Assembly: GCF_963674925.1 (NCBI RefSeq) | Contig: NZ_OY771647.1 | Coordinates: forward strand, 2,495,501 to 2,559,500 | DNA: 64,000 nt | Direction of reading: 5' to 3' | Source of the DNA: an uncultured Draconibacterium sp. | GTDB taxonomy: Bacteria; Bacteroidota; Bacteroidia; Bacteroidales; Prolixibacteraceae | The notes under the pieces: generated by a model | What the model saw: the letters and a program-made list of their open reading frames with translations, nothing else | Told to the model about the DNA's origin: nothing | Databases searched by the model: none | Position numbers and translations under genes: made by a program | In this document: one piece after another, positions 53,512 through 63,700 of the stretch | Layout of the letters: each line of letters starts with the position of its first letter | Position numbering within the stretch: position 1 is the first letter of the stretch

Positions 53512-54159
53512 CTAATCGAGCTGGATTAATCCTTTTTTCAAGGCATATTTTACAAGGTCGGAGTTGGTTTTTAAATCCAGCTTTTCAAGAATATTTTGTT
53601 TGTGTGTACCAACCGTTTTTACACTGATAAAAAGTTTGTCGCCAATTTCGCGTGTTGATTTTCCTTCGGCAAAAAGCAGGAAAATTTCTTTTTCGCGGTC
53701 GGATAACTGCGAGTATGAATCGTTATCATCAGCACTCGAATTCAGGTAACCGTTAATAACAATTTCGGTGATGTCTTCGCTCAGGAATTTTTTACCATCG
53801 TGTACCGAGTTTACAGCATCGGTAAGTTGGCGGTAGGTACAGTTCTTTAAAAGGTAACCATCAGCGCCGGCTTCCAGCATTCCTTTAACATATTGTTTGT
53901 CGGAGTGCATCGATACGGCAATAATTTTTACTTCCGGCATTTTATCTTTTAAAATCCGGGTAGCTTCAATGCCGTTTATTTTATTCATAGCAATATCAAC
54001 CAAAAGCACATCGGGTTTAAATGCTTCCACTTTGTCTATTGCATCTTGTCCGTTTTCGGCCTGGGCAATTACTTCAATATTGTCAGCCGAGTGTAATAGG
54101 TTTATTAAACCTTCCCTGAACAGTTGGTGATCGTCAGCAACTATAACCTTTATTTTCAT
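53512..54159 (-). CDS. NarL/FixJ-type response regulator (receiver + LuxR HTH)
   Basis: 215 aa. Receiver domain with DDH near the N-terminus, the phosphorylation Asp in VLLVDIAMNKINGIE, the Ser/Thr and Lys positions in AVSMHSD and LLKNC, then a LuxR HTH (LSDREKEIFLLFAEGKSTRE and VKTVGTHKQNILEKL). It is 163 bp downstream of a histidine kinase gene on the same strand, so the two make a two-component pair. The start codon is immediately after the conserved leader and mini-ORF shared with the gene at 16227. Confidence 0.95.
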   Translation of the reverse strand: MKIKVIVADDHQLFREGLINLLHSADNIEVIAQAENGQDAIDKVEAFKPDVLLVDIAMNKINGIEATRILKDKMPEVKIIAVSMHSDKQYVKGMLEAGADGYLLKNCTYRQLTDAVNSVHDGKKFLSEDITEIVINGYLNSSADDNDSYSQLSDREKEIFLLFAEGKSTREIGDKLFISVKTVGTHKQNILEKLDLKTNSDLVKYALKKGLIQLD

Positions 54160-54163
54160 AGTA

Positions 54164-54253
54164 TTAAAATTGTTTGTTTTTAGCGGTATAGTATGGAACT
54201 CGCACGTATTTAAAAATTCGTCCTGGATGTAATATTCTACATGCTCGTTTCAT
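54164..54253 (-). CDS. Conserved 29-codon mini-ORF inside a duplicated leader (copy B)
   Basis: Minus-strand frame of 29 codons ending 4 nt before the response regulator start codon. Peptide begins MKRA, contains ILHPGRI and KYVRVPYYT like copy A at 16133, and is extended by KQF because the TAA stop of copy A is AAA here. Overlap in nucleotide sequence continues through ACAATTTTAATA up to the next ATG. If translated it would be translationally coupled with the regulator gene. Not known to me as a described family. Confidence 0.4.
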   Translation of the reverse strand: MKRACRILHPGRIFKYVRVPYYTAKNKQF

Positions 54254-54322
54254 TTACTTTTTATTTTACAGCTCAATAGCAAATCGGGGGCGAATATGCT
54301 TTTAAGACCTGATGTTATTTAA

Positions 54323-55366
54323 TTAATTTTGTTCAAGAGAGTATGGTATTTCAATTTCGGCTTTTGTCCCTTTTGCCAGGGCTGTAATATTGAAAGCTCC
54401 ATTCAAACTTTCAATTCGCTCTTCAATACTTAACAGCCCAAAACCTCCTTTGTTTGAAACCTGTTTTGCAGGCGATTTGTCGATACCAATCCCATTGTCT
54501 TCCACCGAAATATAGTACATCCCGTTATTTGTTGCCTGTTTTACAGTAACCGCTGTCGCTTCGGCATGTTTGGATGTATTTGTTAGCAGCTCTCCAACTG
54601 TACGATACAGAAAAATATTATTCTCTTTGCTGAGTTGCGTACTCTTGTTCTCAACGATAAGATTTGTTTTTATTTTAAAGTCTTTCTCAAACTGTTCAAG
54701 TTTCCACTGAATGGCAGGCAATAAGCCTAATTCATAAAGTATTGGCGGACTTAAATCGTAGGTTAATCGCCGCGATTCCTCAATGGCTTTATTGAGTAGT
54801 TTTGAGGTGAATTTAATGGTGTTTTTTATGGCAGGTGAACATTCATCTACGTCAATCGACGACAAGTTCATAAATGCCAGCCCCAACGTTTGCCCCAAAC
54901 TGTCGTGCAGGTTTTCAGCAATTCGCCTTCTTTCCCGCTCCTCAACCAGCGTAACTTCCGAGTTTAACTTTTTAAGCTGCAACTGGTACGATTTTATACG
55001 TAACGCAACATTGATCTGCGCTTTTAATTCAATCTGATCAAACGGTTTTGAAATAAAAGAATCGGCTCCTGCATTCAAACCTTTGGTGCGTTCAACACTA
55101 TCGCGCCCCAGGGCCGATACCATGATAATTGGTATCTGTTTTGTTCGGTTATTCTTCTTTAATAACCTACAGGTTTCATACCCGTCGAGATCCGGCATCA
55201 TAATATCCAGCAAAATCAGGTCGGGATTTTCATTTTGTGCAATCGTTATGCCCTCTTTGCCGTTTAACGCGCCAATGAATTTAAAATCGGGGTAGTAAAC
55301 CTTTATAATCTGCGAAATAAGTTCCAGATTGATGTTATTATCATCAATAGCCAGAATTTTCTTCAT
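54323..55366 (-). CDS. Soluble hybrid sensor: N-terminal receiver plus HisKA_3 histidine kinase
   Basis: About 347 aa from the Met of MKKILAIDDN; ten extra upstream codons are open but unneeded. Residues 1-120 are a receiver (AIDDNN, LILLDIMMPDLDGYET, PIIMVSALGRDS, FISKPFDQIEL). The kinase follows with RRRIAENLHDSLGQTLGLAF (phospho-His) and an HATPase ending in VEDNGIGIDK and GGFGLLSIEERIE. There is no membrane helix or sensor domain, so input comes through phosphorylation of the receiver or a binding partner. It should signal to the downstream LuxR-type regulator. Confidence 0.93.
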   Translation of the reverse strand: MKKILAIDDNNINLELISQIIKVYYPDFKFIGALNGKEGITIAQNENPDLILLDIMMPDLDGYETCRLLKKNNRTKQIPIIMVSALGRDSVERTKGLNAGADSFISKPFDQIELKAQINVALRIKSYQLQLKKLNSEVTLVEERERRRIAENLHDSLGQTLGLAFMNLSSIDVDECSPAIKNTIKFTSKLLNKAIEESRRLTYDLSPPILYELGLLPAIQWKLEQFEKDFKIKTNLIVENKSTQLSKENNIFLYRTVGELLTNTSKHAEATAVTVKQATNNGMYYISVEDNGIGIDKSPAKQVSNKGGFGLLSIEERIESLNGAFNITALAKGTKAEIEIPYSLEQN

Positions 55367-55598
55367 AAATTCCATTTCATTGTTTGGTACCAACATAATA
55401 AATAATCACATAGGGTTTTAATCTTCATACGTCAATTGGTCTAAAGATACCAAAACTGTCGGAAAGAATGAAGTGTGGGGGTAATAAATACTTAACAAAA
55501 TCTAAGTAAATTGCTGAGGTGCTTTTAAGAAGTGGGGGAGAGAACTGAAAAATTCGTTTACTGATTGTGGGGTACAGTTAAAAACGGGTACGGATTTA

Positions 55599-56204
55599 TT
55601 AATTGTTTGCAATGAGTCCGTACATAATTCCTATTCCTGCGCCAATGTATGTTTGATTACTGTTTACTACCACCATTGGACCTACAGAGCATCCAACTGT
55701 TGAGTGCAAGGGCATTTCAAACTTTGGATTTAAAACCAGACTTAGTTTTTTTGTTGTTTTCGTTTCGAAGTTGTATTGGCTGTTTGAATTAACCAGGGCA
55801 AATTCCGGTTCGCGAAATGTGGCAATTCCCGGTCCGGCCTGAAGAACAACACGTAAATTATTTTTATCATTGAGTTTAAAAATTCGTCCTACCATCATAT
55901 GTAAATTCTCCGAATTCTCGAATGGTTCGGCCGAAGTGGCAGGGGTAATGTTTGTAGCTGATTTCAGAAAGTTATCAGATGGAGTAACCGTTGATTTAAA
56001 TGTGGCAGAGTACCCAACGCTAACTATATACTTGTTGTTGTAGGTATAGCTCATCCCGATTTTCCCGGCTTGTTCATCGCCAACCACATATTCTCCCAAC
56101 GAATATAAATTATGCTTTGTAGTAGTTGAAGGCTTTTCAGCCCACTGAGCATGAGATATCAGGGTAACGATACAAAAAACCGTGATTAAAAAAAGTGGTT
56201 TCAT
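55599..56204 (-). CDS. Hypothetical exported protein, probable outer-membrane barrel
   Basis: 201 aa with a signal peptide ending SHAQ. The mature part has beta strands with an outer-membrane look (YVVGDEQAGKIGMSYTYNNK, VSVGYSATFKSTV, LRVVLQAGPGIATF) and ends IGAGIGIMYGLIANN. No domain is recognised. Upstream of it (56205-56594) 390 bp contain no gene I can support. Confidence 0.7.
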   Translation of the reverse strand: MKPLFLITVFCIVTLISHAQWAEKPSTTTKHNLYSLGEYVVGDEQAGKIGMSYTYNNKYIVSVGYSATFKSTVTPSDNFLKSATNITPATSAEPFENSENLHMMVGRIFKLNDKNNLRVVLQAGPGIATFREPEFALVNSNSQYNFETKTTKKLSLVLNPKFEMPLHSTVGCSVGPMVVVNSNQTYIGAGIGIMYGLIANN

Positions 56205-56594
56205 AGGCGAACTATTTTGGGATCTTCAACTTGCGTAAACATTGGGTTTGAAATGTTTACCGTAAGAACAATCCTCGTTTTGATTTAATGGAGCATAAGC
56301 TCAATGTAAAATTAAAGAGTTTGAGGTTGTTAATTCGAGTGGGTATTGCTGATTTCTGGGGTGCGAACTGACCATAATGTGTTCAGCAAAATGGAAGTTA
56401 TTCTGAACTTCGGGCGTTGGAGAGCTTATTTTACATTAAACAAAACGGTAAATAATCAAAATACGTTGCGGGAACAGGCCCAAAACGGGTGCTTGCTCAG
56501 ATTTTGATTCTAAATCTTCCTTGCAAAAAGAACGGAGCCATAAAACTGGCCCCGCTATCGATAAATATTTTGATATTTCGTCAAGAATCTTTTA

Positions 56595-57554
56595 CTATTC
56601 CCATTCCGGAAACTGTGTTTTATCCAGGTCCAGTGCGGCAATGGTTTTCATGTCAGCATCATCTAGTTCGAAATCAAAAATATTAAGGTTTTCCATCATG
56701 TGTGCCTTTTGCGATGAGCGTGGAATGGCGACAATACCGCGCTGATAGTGCCACCTCAAACTTACCTGCGCATTGTTTTTATTGTACTTTTTGCCAATGG
56801 CTGCCAGCGTTTCGTTAGTAAACAGCCCGTTTCGGCCCTGTGCCAACGGCGACCACGCTTCCATTTGTACACCATAATCCAGTAAAGATTTTCGTGCTTT
56901 GCTTTGCTGAAAGAATGCATGTGTTTCAATCTGGTTAACGGCGGGTTTTATGGTGGCGTACTCCAGCAGTTCATCAATCTGGTGATCTTCGAAATTACTG
57001 ATACCAATAGCCTTTATCTTGCCTGCTTTGTGTAATTCTTCCATCGCTTTCCACGATCCTTTTACATCGCCACGCGGACGGTGGATAAGGTAAAGATCGA
57101 GATAATCGAGACCCAGTTTGTCGAGCGAAGTCTGGAATGCCACTTTGGCTTTTTCGTAGCCTGAGTCGTCCACCCAAAGCTTCGAGGTAACAAACAACTC
57201 TTTTCGGTTGATACCGCTTTTTTTGATGCCGGCCCCAACAGCTTCTTCGTTGCCATAAATGGTGGCCGTGTCAATTAATCGATATCCAAGCGATATGGCA
57301 TCGGCAACACATTGTGCTCCCGTTTCACCATTCAGGTAAAGTGTGCCAAATCCTAAAATTGGCATCTGCACACCGTTGTTCAAACTTACGTTTTCGATTG
57401 TGTTTTGAGCTACTGAGTCATTGCCGACCCCAAACGCTTTGTAACTGCCCAGCCCCAGAACTCCGGCGCCGGCAGCAAAAGTGGCAGTGGCGCGGATAAA
57501 CTCGCGACGTTTCATTTCTTTTTGAGGATTCTCTTTGTTGAATTTTTCTTTCAT
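56595..57554 (-). CDS. Aldo/keto reductase with Tat-type signal
   Basis: 319 aa. The AKR fold is complete: FGTLYLNGETG, DTATIYGNEEAVGAG, LWVDDSGYEKAKVAF, LYLIHRPRGD, IGISNFEDHQID, WSPLAQGRNG and IPRSSQKAHMMENL. Family catalytic residues Asp, Tyr (in IYGN), Lys and His (in LIHRP) are in place. The first 45 residues contain a twin-arginine-like KRREFIRATATFAAGAGVLG segment, rare for this cytoplasmic family, suggesting folding with cofactor before export. Start may be the first Met or the second one (MKRREF). Substrate unknown. Confidence 0.88.
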   Translation of the reverse strand: MKEKFNKENPQKEMKRREFIRATATFAAGAGVLGLGSYKAFGVGNDSVAQNTIENVSLNNGVQMPILGFGTLYLNGETGAQCVADAISLGYRLIDTATIYGNEEAVGAGIKKSGINRKELFVTSKLWVDDSGYEKAKVAFQTSLDKLGLDYLDLYLIHRPRGDVKGSWKAMEELHKAGKIKAIGISNFEDHQIDELLEYATIKPAVNQIETHAFFQQSKARKSLLDYGVQMEAWSPLAQGRNGLFTNETLAAIGKKYNKNNAQVSLRWHYQRGIVAIPRSSQKAHMMENLNIFDFELDDADMKTIAALDLDKTQFPEWE

Positions 57555-57835
57555 GATCTAAATTCAGATTTAATTGGTAATAGAAAACGGGTTTAAGTTA
57601 CTGAATTAGAAACAAAACGAAAATGCGATTGTTCGTTTTTATAGAGGGGAAATGTAACAATGAGAAATCAGATTGGCCGGGACTTTAAGGTTGTGGTTTC
57701 ATTTCACAACTTGTGGAAATTGTACCCGTATATTGTTATCGTTCCGGCTTGTAATCAGTGAATTTCGTTGTGGCACATTATTTTCATAAATGAATTACGC
57801 AGGCATTTTCCTGCAAATAAACTATACAGCAGATT

Positions 57836-58162
57836 ATGAGTGAATTAAAAGAAAAGCACTGTACACCGTGCAAAAAAGAAACAACACCGTTAAATGCTGA
57901 AGAGATCAGGCATTTTAAGGAGAAGATTAGTGACGACTGGAAAGTAGTGGATAACAAGAAGATTCGAAAGAGTTTTTCTGTCAAGGATTTTAATGAAGCC
58001 ATTGCATTTGCCCAAAAAATCGCGTTGCTGGCTGATGAAGAAGATCACCACCCCGATTTAGGTGTTCACTATGGTTCGGTTGATGTCGAAATCAGTACAC
58101 ACAACATTGGTGGCTTGTCGCCTAACGACTTTATTCTGGCTGCAAAAATAGATGAAATTTAG
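57836..58162 (+). CDS. phhB: Pterin-4a-carbinolamine dehydratase
   Basis: 108 aa PCD/DCoH protein: LNAEEIRHFKEKISDDWKVV, FNEAIAFAQKIALLADEEDH, HPDLGVHYGSVDVEISTHNI. The catalytic His pair (EEDHHPDL) and the third His (ISTHNIGG) are present. It recycles the pterin cofactor used by aromatic amino-acid hydroxylases. No phenylalanine hydroxylase gene is nearby. The N-terminus has a Cys pair (CTPCKKE) that is common in Bacteroidota versions. Confidence 0.93.
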   Translation: MSELKEKHCTPCKKETTPLNAEEIRHFKEKISDDWKVVDNKKIRKSFSVKDFNEAIAFAQKIALLADEEDHHPDLGVHYGSVDVEISTHNIGGLSPNDFILAAKIDEI

Positions 58163-58251
58163 TTGCCAGTCTGGAAATTTCAGTGTTGTTATTACAAGTC
58201 GATCTTCGTAACTTAAAGCAAAACAAAAGAACCGATAAAAACCGACTAGTT

Positions 58252-58704
58252 ATGCTTATACAATATATATTGCTTGCCGTTTTTGGTATTGCCATGGCCC
58301 ATTTCGAGGGAGTGGTGGTGGTTTATCTTCGAAAAGCCATCGGACTGTTGGATACTGATTCGGAAGCGGGAAATAAAGAACTGCTGGAACAGGTTCCGAA
58401 GCGCACCATAAAAATTGAAATGACCCGCGAAGCAGCCACCATTGTTATGTTGGTAGCACTGGCTTTGCTTGTCGGTAATTCGTGGCTGGATAAGGCAATG
58501 GTTTTCCTGTGGACTTTTGCTTTCTGGGATCTCTTTTACTACGTGTCGTTGTATGTGCTGCTAAAATGGCCGCCACGGCTAACAACAATCGATGTATTGT
58601 TTCTGATTCCGGTTCCCTGGATTGCCCCGGTTTGGTTTCCGCTTGTCATATCAACGCTAACCATAGTTTTCATTGCTGTGTTTTATTTGCTACCGGGGCT
58701 GTAA
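58252..58704 (+). CDS. Hypothetical membrane protein, 150 aa
   Basis: Start taken at the Met of MLIQYILLAVFG, inside an open frame that begins at 58183. Four or five membrane segments (IQYILLAVFGIAMAHFEGVV; AATIVMLVALALLVGN; FLWTFAFWDLFYYVSLYVLL; VLFLIPVPWIAPVWFPLVIS). A charged loop lies after the first. Unknown family. It lies about 90 bp after the carbinolamine dehydratase on the same strand. Confidence 0.7.
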   Translation: MLIQYILLAVFGIAMAHFEGVVVVYLRKAIGLLDTDSEAGNKELLEQVPKRTIKIEMTREAATIVMLVALALLVGNSWLDKAMVFLWTFAFWDLFYYVSLYVLLKWPPRLTTIDVLFLIPVPWIAPVWFPLVISTLTIVFIAVFYLLPGL

Positions 58705-58848
58705 AAAATAAAAAAGCACCCATCCAAAATATAGTGTTATTATCTCATGATAGGGGCTTTGAATGGGATGTTAACCGAAAGAATCAAACCCAACAAATGT
58801 TGTTCTGTTTTTTTTTGTTTATCATTGCAGCTGCAATTTCACTAACAA

Positions 58849-59439
58849 ATGAAAGCACTAACTAACGAGATATTACAACTTTTGAATAACAGTCAAGAGG
58901 CTGCTTTTGAAGTGGTTTTTAAATTGTATTATCCGCGTTTGGTGTATTTTGCAAAAGAATTTGTTCCTGATGGCGAAGCTAAAAATCTGGTTCAGGATGC
59001 CTTTATTTCCATGTGGGACAAAAAGCCTCAGTTTCTAAACGAATCACAGCTGCAAAGCTATTTGTATACCAACGTCAAAAACAACTGTCTCATGTTTTTA
59101 CGTCACGAGAAGGTGAAGAAAAAGTACAAATCGGAGGCAGCTTTTCAAAGACAAAATCAAATTTATACCGAAGCTTTAAAAGGCCTTGATACTTCAACCG
59201 TTACTTTCCAGGAAATTGAAACCATTATTGAAAAAACGCTTTCGGAACTACCGGATCGTTGCCGCGAGGTTTTTATTCTGAGCCGCATGGAAGGTAAGAA
59301 AAACAAGGAAGTGGCCGAAGCTTTGGATATTTCAGTAAAAACCGTTGAGGCACAAATTACCAAAGCCCTCAAAACACTCCGGGTCTCGTTAAAAGATTAT
59401 CTCCCATTGGTTGTCTGGTTACTTCTTTCTGTAAAATAA
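58849..59439 (+). CDS. ECF sigma factor (Bacteroidota SusC-linked type)
   Basis: 196 aa. Sigma region 2 covers about residues 15-80 (EVVFKLYYPRLVYFAKEFV, NLVQDAFISMWDKK) and region 4 about 125-185 (LSELPDRCREVFILSRMEGK, KEVAEALDISVKTVEAQITK). No signal. It ends with a hydrophobic tail (LPLVVWLLLSVK). Its partner is the FecR gene 132 bp downstream, followed by a SusC receptor with STN domain, the standard transenvelope signalling triad: receptor to FecR to sigma factor. Confidence 0.95.
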   Translation: MKALTNEILQLLNNSQEAAFEVVFKLYYPRLVYFAKEFVPDGEAKNLVQDAFISMWDKKPQFLNESQLQSYLYTNVKNNCLMFLRHEKVKKKYKSEAAFQRQNQIYTEALKGLDTSTVTFQEIETIIEKTLSELPDRCREVFILSRMEGKKNKEVAEALDISVKTVEAQITKALKTLRVSLKDYLPLVVWLLLSVK

Positions 59440-59571
59440 TCAAAAAAATAATCTGTGTAATGTGCAGATATTCACTGTGTTTAGTTTTGGTGTGTCAGGA
59501 AAATTCAAAAAAATAGATTTCTGAGCAAGGGTAATGCTAAGCTTAGTCATTATATAGGTAACAATTGCAAA

Positions 59572-60552
59572 ATGGATTCGGAGAGACTACTACATAAAAT
59601 AACAGAGAAAAAATCGCTAACAGATTCAGAAGAATTATATGATTTTGTAAATGAATCGGGCGAACACACCACAGAATATATTCGCTACAAAACACTTTGG
59701 GCCTTGCTGCAAACCGGAAGTGAAATGGACGAAAGAACTATTAATAAAGGATACGAGGCGGTAAAGCGGAGTGTTAAAGGCCGGAGAAAGTCGGTTGTAA
59801 TAGCTTTTGCAAAATACGCAGCTATAATAATATTGGCTGTATCAGCAGGTTATTTTGTGCAGTATGCAGATTCCGATAATGAAATTGCCATGAATGAGAT
59901 TATGGTACCAAAAGGTAACCGCACTTCAGTTGTTTTGCCCGATGGATCAAAAGTGTGGCTTAGCAATGGCAGCCGTTTGGTTTATCCCGAAAGTTTTGTT
60001 GGCGATTTTAGAGATGTGCAGCTCGAAGGCGAAGGTTTTTTTGAAGTAACACACGACAAAAAGCATCCTTTTATTGTGAATGTTGGGAAGCATCGCATAA
60101 AAGTGTTGGGGACAAAATTTGCCGTAGTAGCTTATCCCGAAGATGAGCAGGTAAAAGCAGAACTGGTTTCTGGTAAAATACAATTCGATGTTCATTCAGA
60201 TGAGGCCAAAGACGGGTACAAGTCTTTTATGGTAAAACCCATGCATAGTTTAGTTTATGACAAAGCCTCCGGGAAGGTCTATGAATCAATCATCCCGGAT
60301 GGGTTTCACGATTACTGGCAGAAAGGAATTTATCGCTTCAGGAATGAACGTTTTGATTCCCTGGCAGCAAAAATCGCACGCATATATAATGTAGACATCA
60401 TTTTTGGTGAGGAAGAATTAAAAACGCGAACTTTTACCGGCACCTTAAGCGTTGACGACAATATTTATACCCTTATGGAGGTATTTAAAAGTGCTTCGGG
60501 TAAACCTTTCGAATACTATTTTGACAGCGGAAAAATATATATCGACAAATAA
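59572..60552 (+). CDS. FecR-type anti-sigma factor with DUF4974
   Basis: 326 aa. A cytoplasmic N-terminal part (about residues 1-75) is followed by one membrane helix (IAFAKYAAIIILAVSAGYFV), the periplasmic FecR domain (MVPKGNRTSVVLPDGSKVWL; VQLEGEGFFEVTHDKKHPFI; VLGTKFAVVAY) and a C-terminal DUF4974 domain (RFDSLAAKIARIYNV ... GTLSVDDNIYTLMEVFKSA). It holds the ECF sigma factor until the neighbouring receptor signals. 158 bp separate it from the receptor gene. Confidence 0.95.
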   Translation: MDSERLLHKITEKKSLTDSEELYDFVNESGEHTTEYIRYKTLWALLQTGSEMDERTINKGYEAVKRSVKGRRKSVVIAFAKYAAIIILAVSAGYFVQYADSDNEIAMNEIMVPKGNRTSVVLPDGSKVWLSNGSRLVYPESFVGDFRDVQLEGEGFFEVTHDKKHPFIVNVGKHRIKVLGTKFAVVAYPEDEQVKAELVSGKIQFDVHSDEAKDGYKSFMVKPMHSLVYDKASGKVYESIIPDGFHDYWQKGIYRFRNERFDSLAAKIARIYNVDIIFGEEELKTRTFTGTLSVDDNIYTLMEVFKSASGKPFEYYFDSGKIYIDK

Positions 60553-60595
60553 CTAAAACAAAAGCCTATGTAAGAACCTGATTTATGAACCAAAA

Positions 60596-60654
60596 ACGGG
60601 AAATGCCTGGCCGCACTTCCCGTCTGTCAGGAAACACTCCTAATGTTTCCTTTT
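60596..60654 (+). terminator. Two hairpins between fecR-like gene and receptor gene, possible attenuator
   Basis: First stem ACGGGAA (60596-60602) / TTCCCGT (60617-60623). Second stem AGGAAAC (60629-60635) / GTTTCCT (60645-60651) followed by TTT. The second has terminator form but a short T run, so it may limit rather than stop read-through into the receptor gene. Confidence 0.5.
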
Positions 60655-60710
60655 GAGAATCAATAAATAAGCCAAACGGCTCAATTATCGAACTTTAACA
60701 CGTTAAATGT

Positions 60711-63700
60711 ATGAAAAAAACTAACATTTGCAATGGGGAGAGTTGTATTCCTCATTTCAAAAAACTATTGAAAATTATGAAAATCACATGTTTGCTTGTA
60801 GTGATTGCATTTGTGCAGGTTTCGGCCTCCACTTATGCACAATCAACAAAGTTGACATTGGAAATGAAAAATGCAAGACTAGCTGAACTATTTGAACAAA
60901 TTGAAAAAACCAGTGAATTCCGCTTTTTTTATGATAGCGACGAAATTGATCTTTCGAAAAAAGTATCGATTAGTCAAACCAATTCCAATATTGTAGATAT
61001 CCTGTCGGAAGTTTTTACAGGAACAGAGTATACCTATGAATTAATGGATCGGCATATAATTGTCAAACATTCAGGAGTGTATAACCAGGCTGATGGAGTT
61101 GCTGAAGCAATCCAACAACCTGCCTTAACAGGTAAAGTAACTAACCTCGATGGAGAACCACTTCCCGGTGTAACGGTGGTGGTAAAAGGAACCACAAAAG
61201 GTACGGTTACACAGGCTGATGGTACCTATTCTTTATCGAACGTAAAACCGGGAGCTATCCTTATTTTTTCATTTATAGGAATGGAAACCCAGGAGATTGA
61301 GTTGGGTAACCAGACTTCGGTTGATGTGGCTTTGCTGGATTCAAATATTGGTCTGGAAGAAGTTATTGCCATTGGTTATGGTACACAAAAGAAAGAGTCG
61401 TTAACCGGTGCGATTTCCGGTGTTTCGGCAAGCGATATCGAGCAGGTTCCTGCCGCAACTGTTGGTTCTGCATTGGCAGGTAAAATTGCCGGTGTTTCTT
61501 TCCGTATGCCCGATGGACGTCCTGGTGCACATGCAACCATTCAGATTCGTAACATGGGCGATCCCCTTTATGTTATTGATGGAATCCAGAAAGAGTCTGG
61601 TCACTTTAATAACCTGTCGCCAAACGATATCGAAAGTATCAGTGTTTTGAAAGATGCATCGGCAGCTATTTATGGTGTGCGTGCTGCAAATGGTGTAGTT
61701 GTGGTAACAACCAAACGTGGTAAAAAAGGAACAAAAAATACCATTAATGTTAATGCTTATACCGGTTGGCAAAACTGGTCGCGTTTCCCGGAAACGGTAG
61801 GTGCTTACGAGTGGATGCTTGGAAAAGCTTACTCGGAAATGAATCTCGATGGTCATACCAATATTACTCCTGACGAGCTGGATAAATGGAAAGCCGGAAC
61901 CGAAACAGGTTACCGTAGTTTCGACTGGTATGATTTTATCATTCAGCCAAATGCACCGCAATCATCCGTAAATGTTAGCACTTCCGGAGGATCGGATAAA
62001 ATTAACTATTACCTGTCGTTAACGCGTTTAGACCAGTCTTCGGTCTTGGGGCGTGAGTTTACTTTCGGACGTACCAATTTCCAATCGAACCTTGATGCAG
62101 AAATTACTGACCGTTTTAAGGTTGGCGTTTCAATAAACGGAAACATCGAAACACGCGATAACCCCGGAGTTCCCGGTGGTGATGATTACTGGGCTCCACG
62201 TTTTGCGCTGTTCCGTAACCGCCCAACTGAACGACCTTTTGCTAATGATAATCCTGACTATATTAATAATATTGGTCACATGGCCGAAAACTGGGGCTTG
62301 TTAACCAAGGAAAACTCGGGTTACTGGACAGAGAATTGGCGTGCACTACAAATGAACTTTGTGGCCGAGTACGACATTCCTATTGACGGTTTGACTTTTA
62401 AGGGAACCTATTCGTACTTTATAAAAGACCGTATTATGAACGGTCACGAATACACATACGAAGCTTATTCGTATTTCCCTGAGACCGATGAGTACAAAGT
62501 AACTTTTTCGATGATGAACCCATGGCGCGAGCGTGGTACGCACAAACAGTTTGAGAACGTAATGATCGGACAATTGGATTACGTAAAATCATTTGGTGAC
62601 CACAATATTTCTGCAACTGTTGCTAATGAACGAATTGAGCGTCGCGACCTGGATGTTTGGGTACATGCAGTGCCAAAAACCAACGCGCTTCCGCTTATTC
62701 AGTTTCCTGATATGGATACATACGATGACAGAGATTACGAAAGTGCACGTATTGGATACATTGGCCGTTTTAATTACAATTATGCCAATAAGTACTATTT
62801 TGAGTTTGCAAGTAGGTATGATGCCTCATGGAAATTCGTTTCAAGTAAACGCTGGGGATTCTTCCCGTCGGCATCGGCAGGTTGGAGAATTACAGAAGAA
62901 AAATTTGCCAAAGCACTGTTGGGCGAAAGTACGTTTAACCTGAAATTTCGCGGATCGTATGGTGAGCTGGGTGATGATAACGTTGGTATTGGCGACTTTG
63001 ATTATTTAACTGGCTACAATTATGCCTCTCAGGCTGTTGTTATGGATGGCGAAATTATTACCGGTGCCCGCGACCGTGGTGTGCCAATTACATCTATTTC
63101 GTGGTATACCAGTAGAATTGTCGATTTTGGTGCCGACTGGTCGTTATATAACGGAAAACTTAGTGGTACAGTGGATTATTTCCACCGTAAACGTGATGGT
63201 TTACGCGGTAGAAAATACGATATCTTAATTCCAAACGAAGTTGGTTATGGTTTACCTGATGAAAACGTAAACAGCGATGCTACAATGGGAGCGGAAATGT
63301 CAATCGCTTACGATGGCAACGTTGGAGATTTTAAATACTCGGTTGGTGGCAATATTTCGTACGCAAGAAATAAATTCCTGGAATCATATAAACCACGTTT
63401 TGGTAACTCCTGGGATCATTACAGAAATTCTCGGGAAGATCGTTGGACAGGAACTTTCTGGGGGTATGAAGTCGTTGGTCAGTTTGAATCATTTGAGCAA
63501 ATTAACAGCTGGCCGGTAAATAACGACGGTGTTGGTAACCGTGATATGATTCCTGGCGACTTAATTTACAAGGATGTAAACCAAGACGGCGTTATCAATG
63601 GATTGGATGAACGTCCTATTGGTTTCCCAAGAGACCGTAACCCGATTGCAAACTTTGGTATTAATCTGTCAGCACAGTACAAAGGTTTTGATATGAGAGC

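Noticed and set aside
61401..61961. 186-codon minus-strand frame inside the receptor gene
   Set aside because: Antisense shadow of a clear SusC plug and barrel region.
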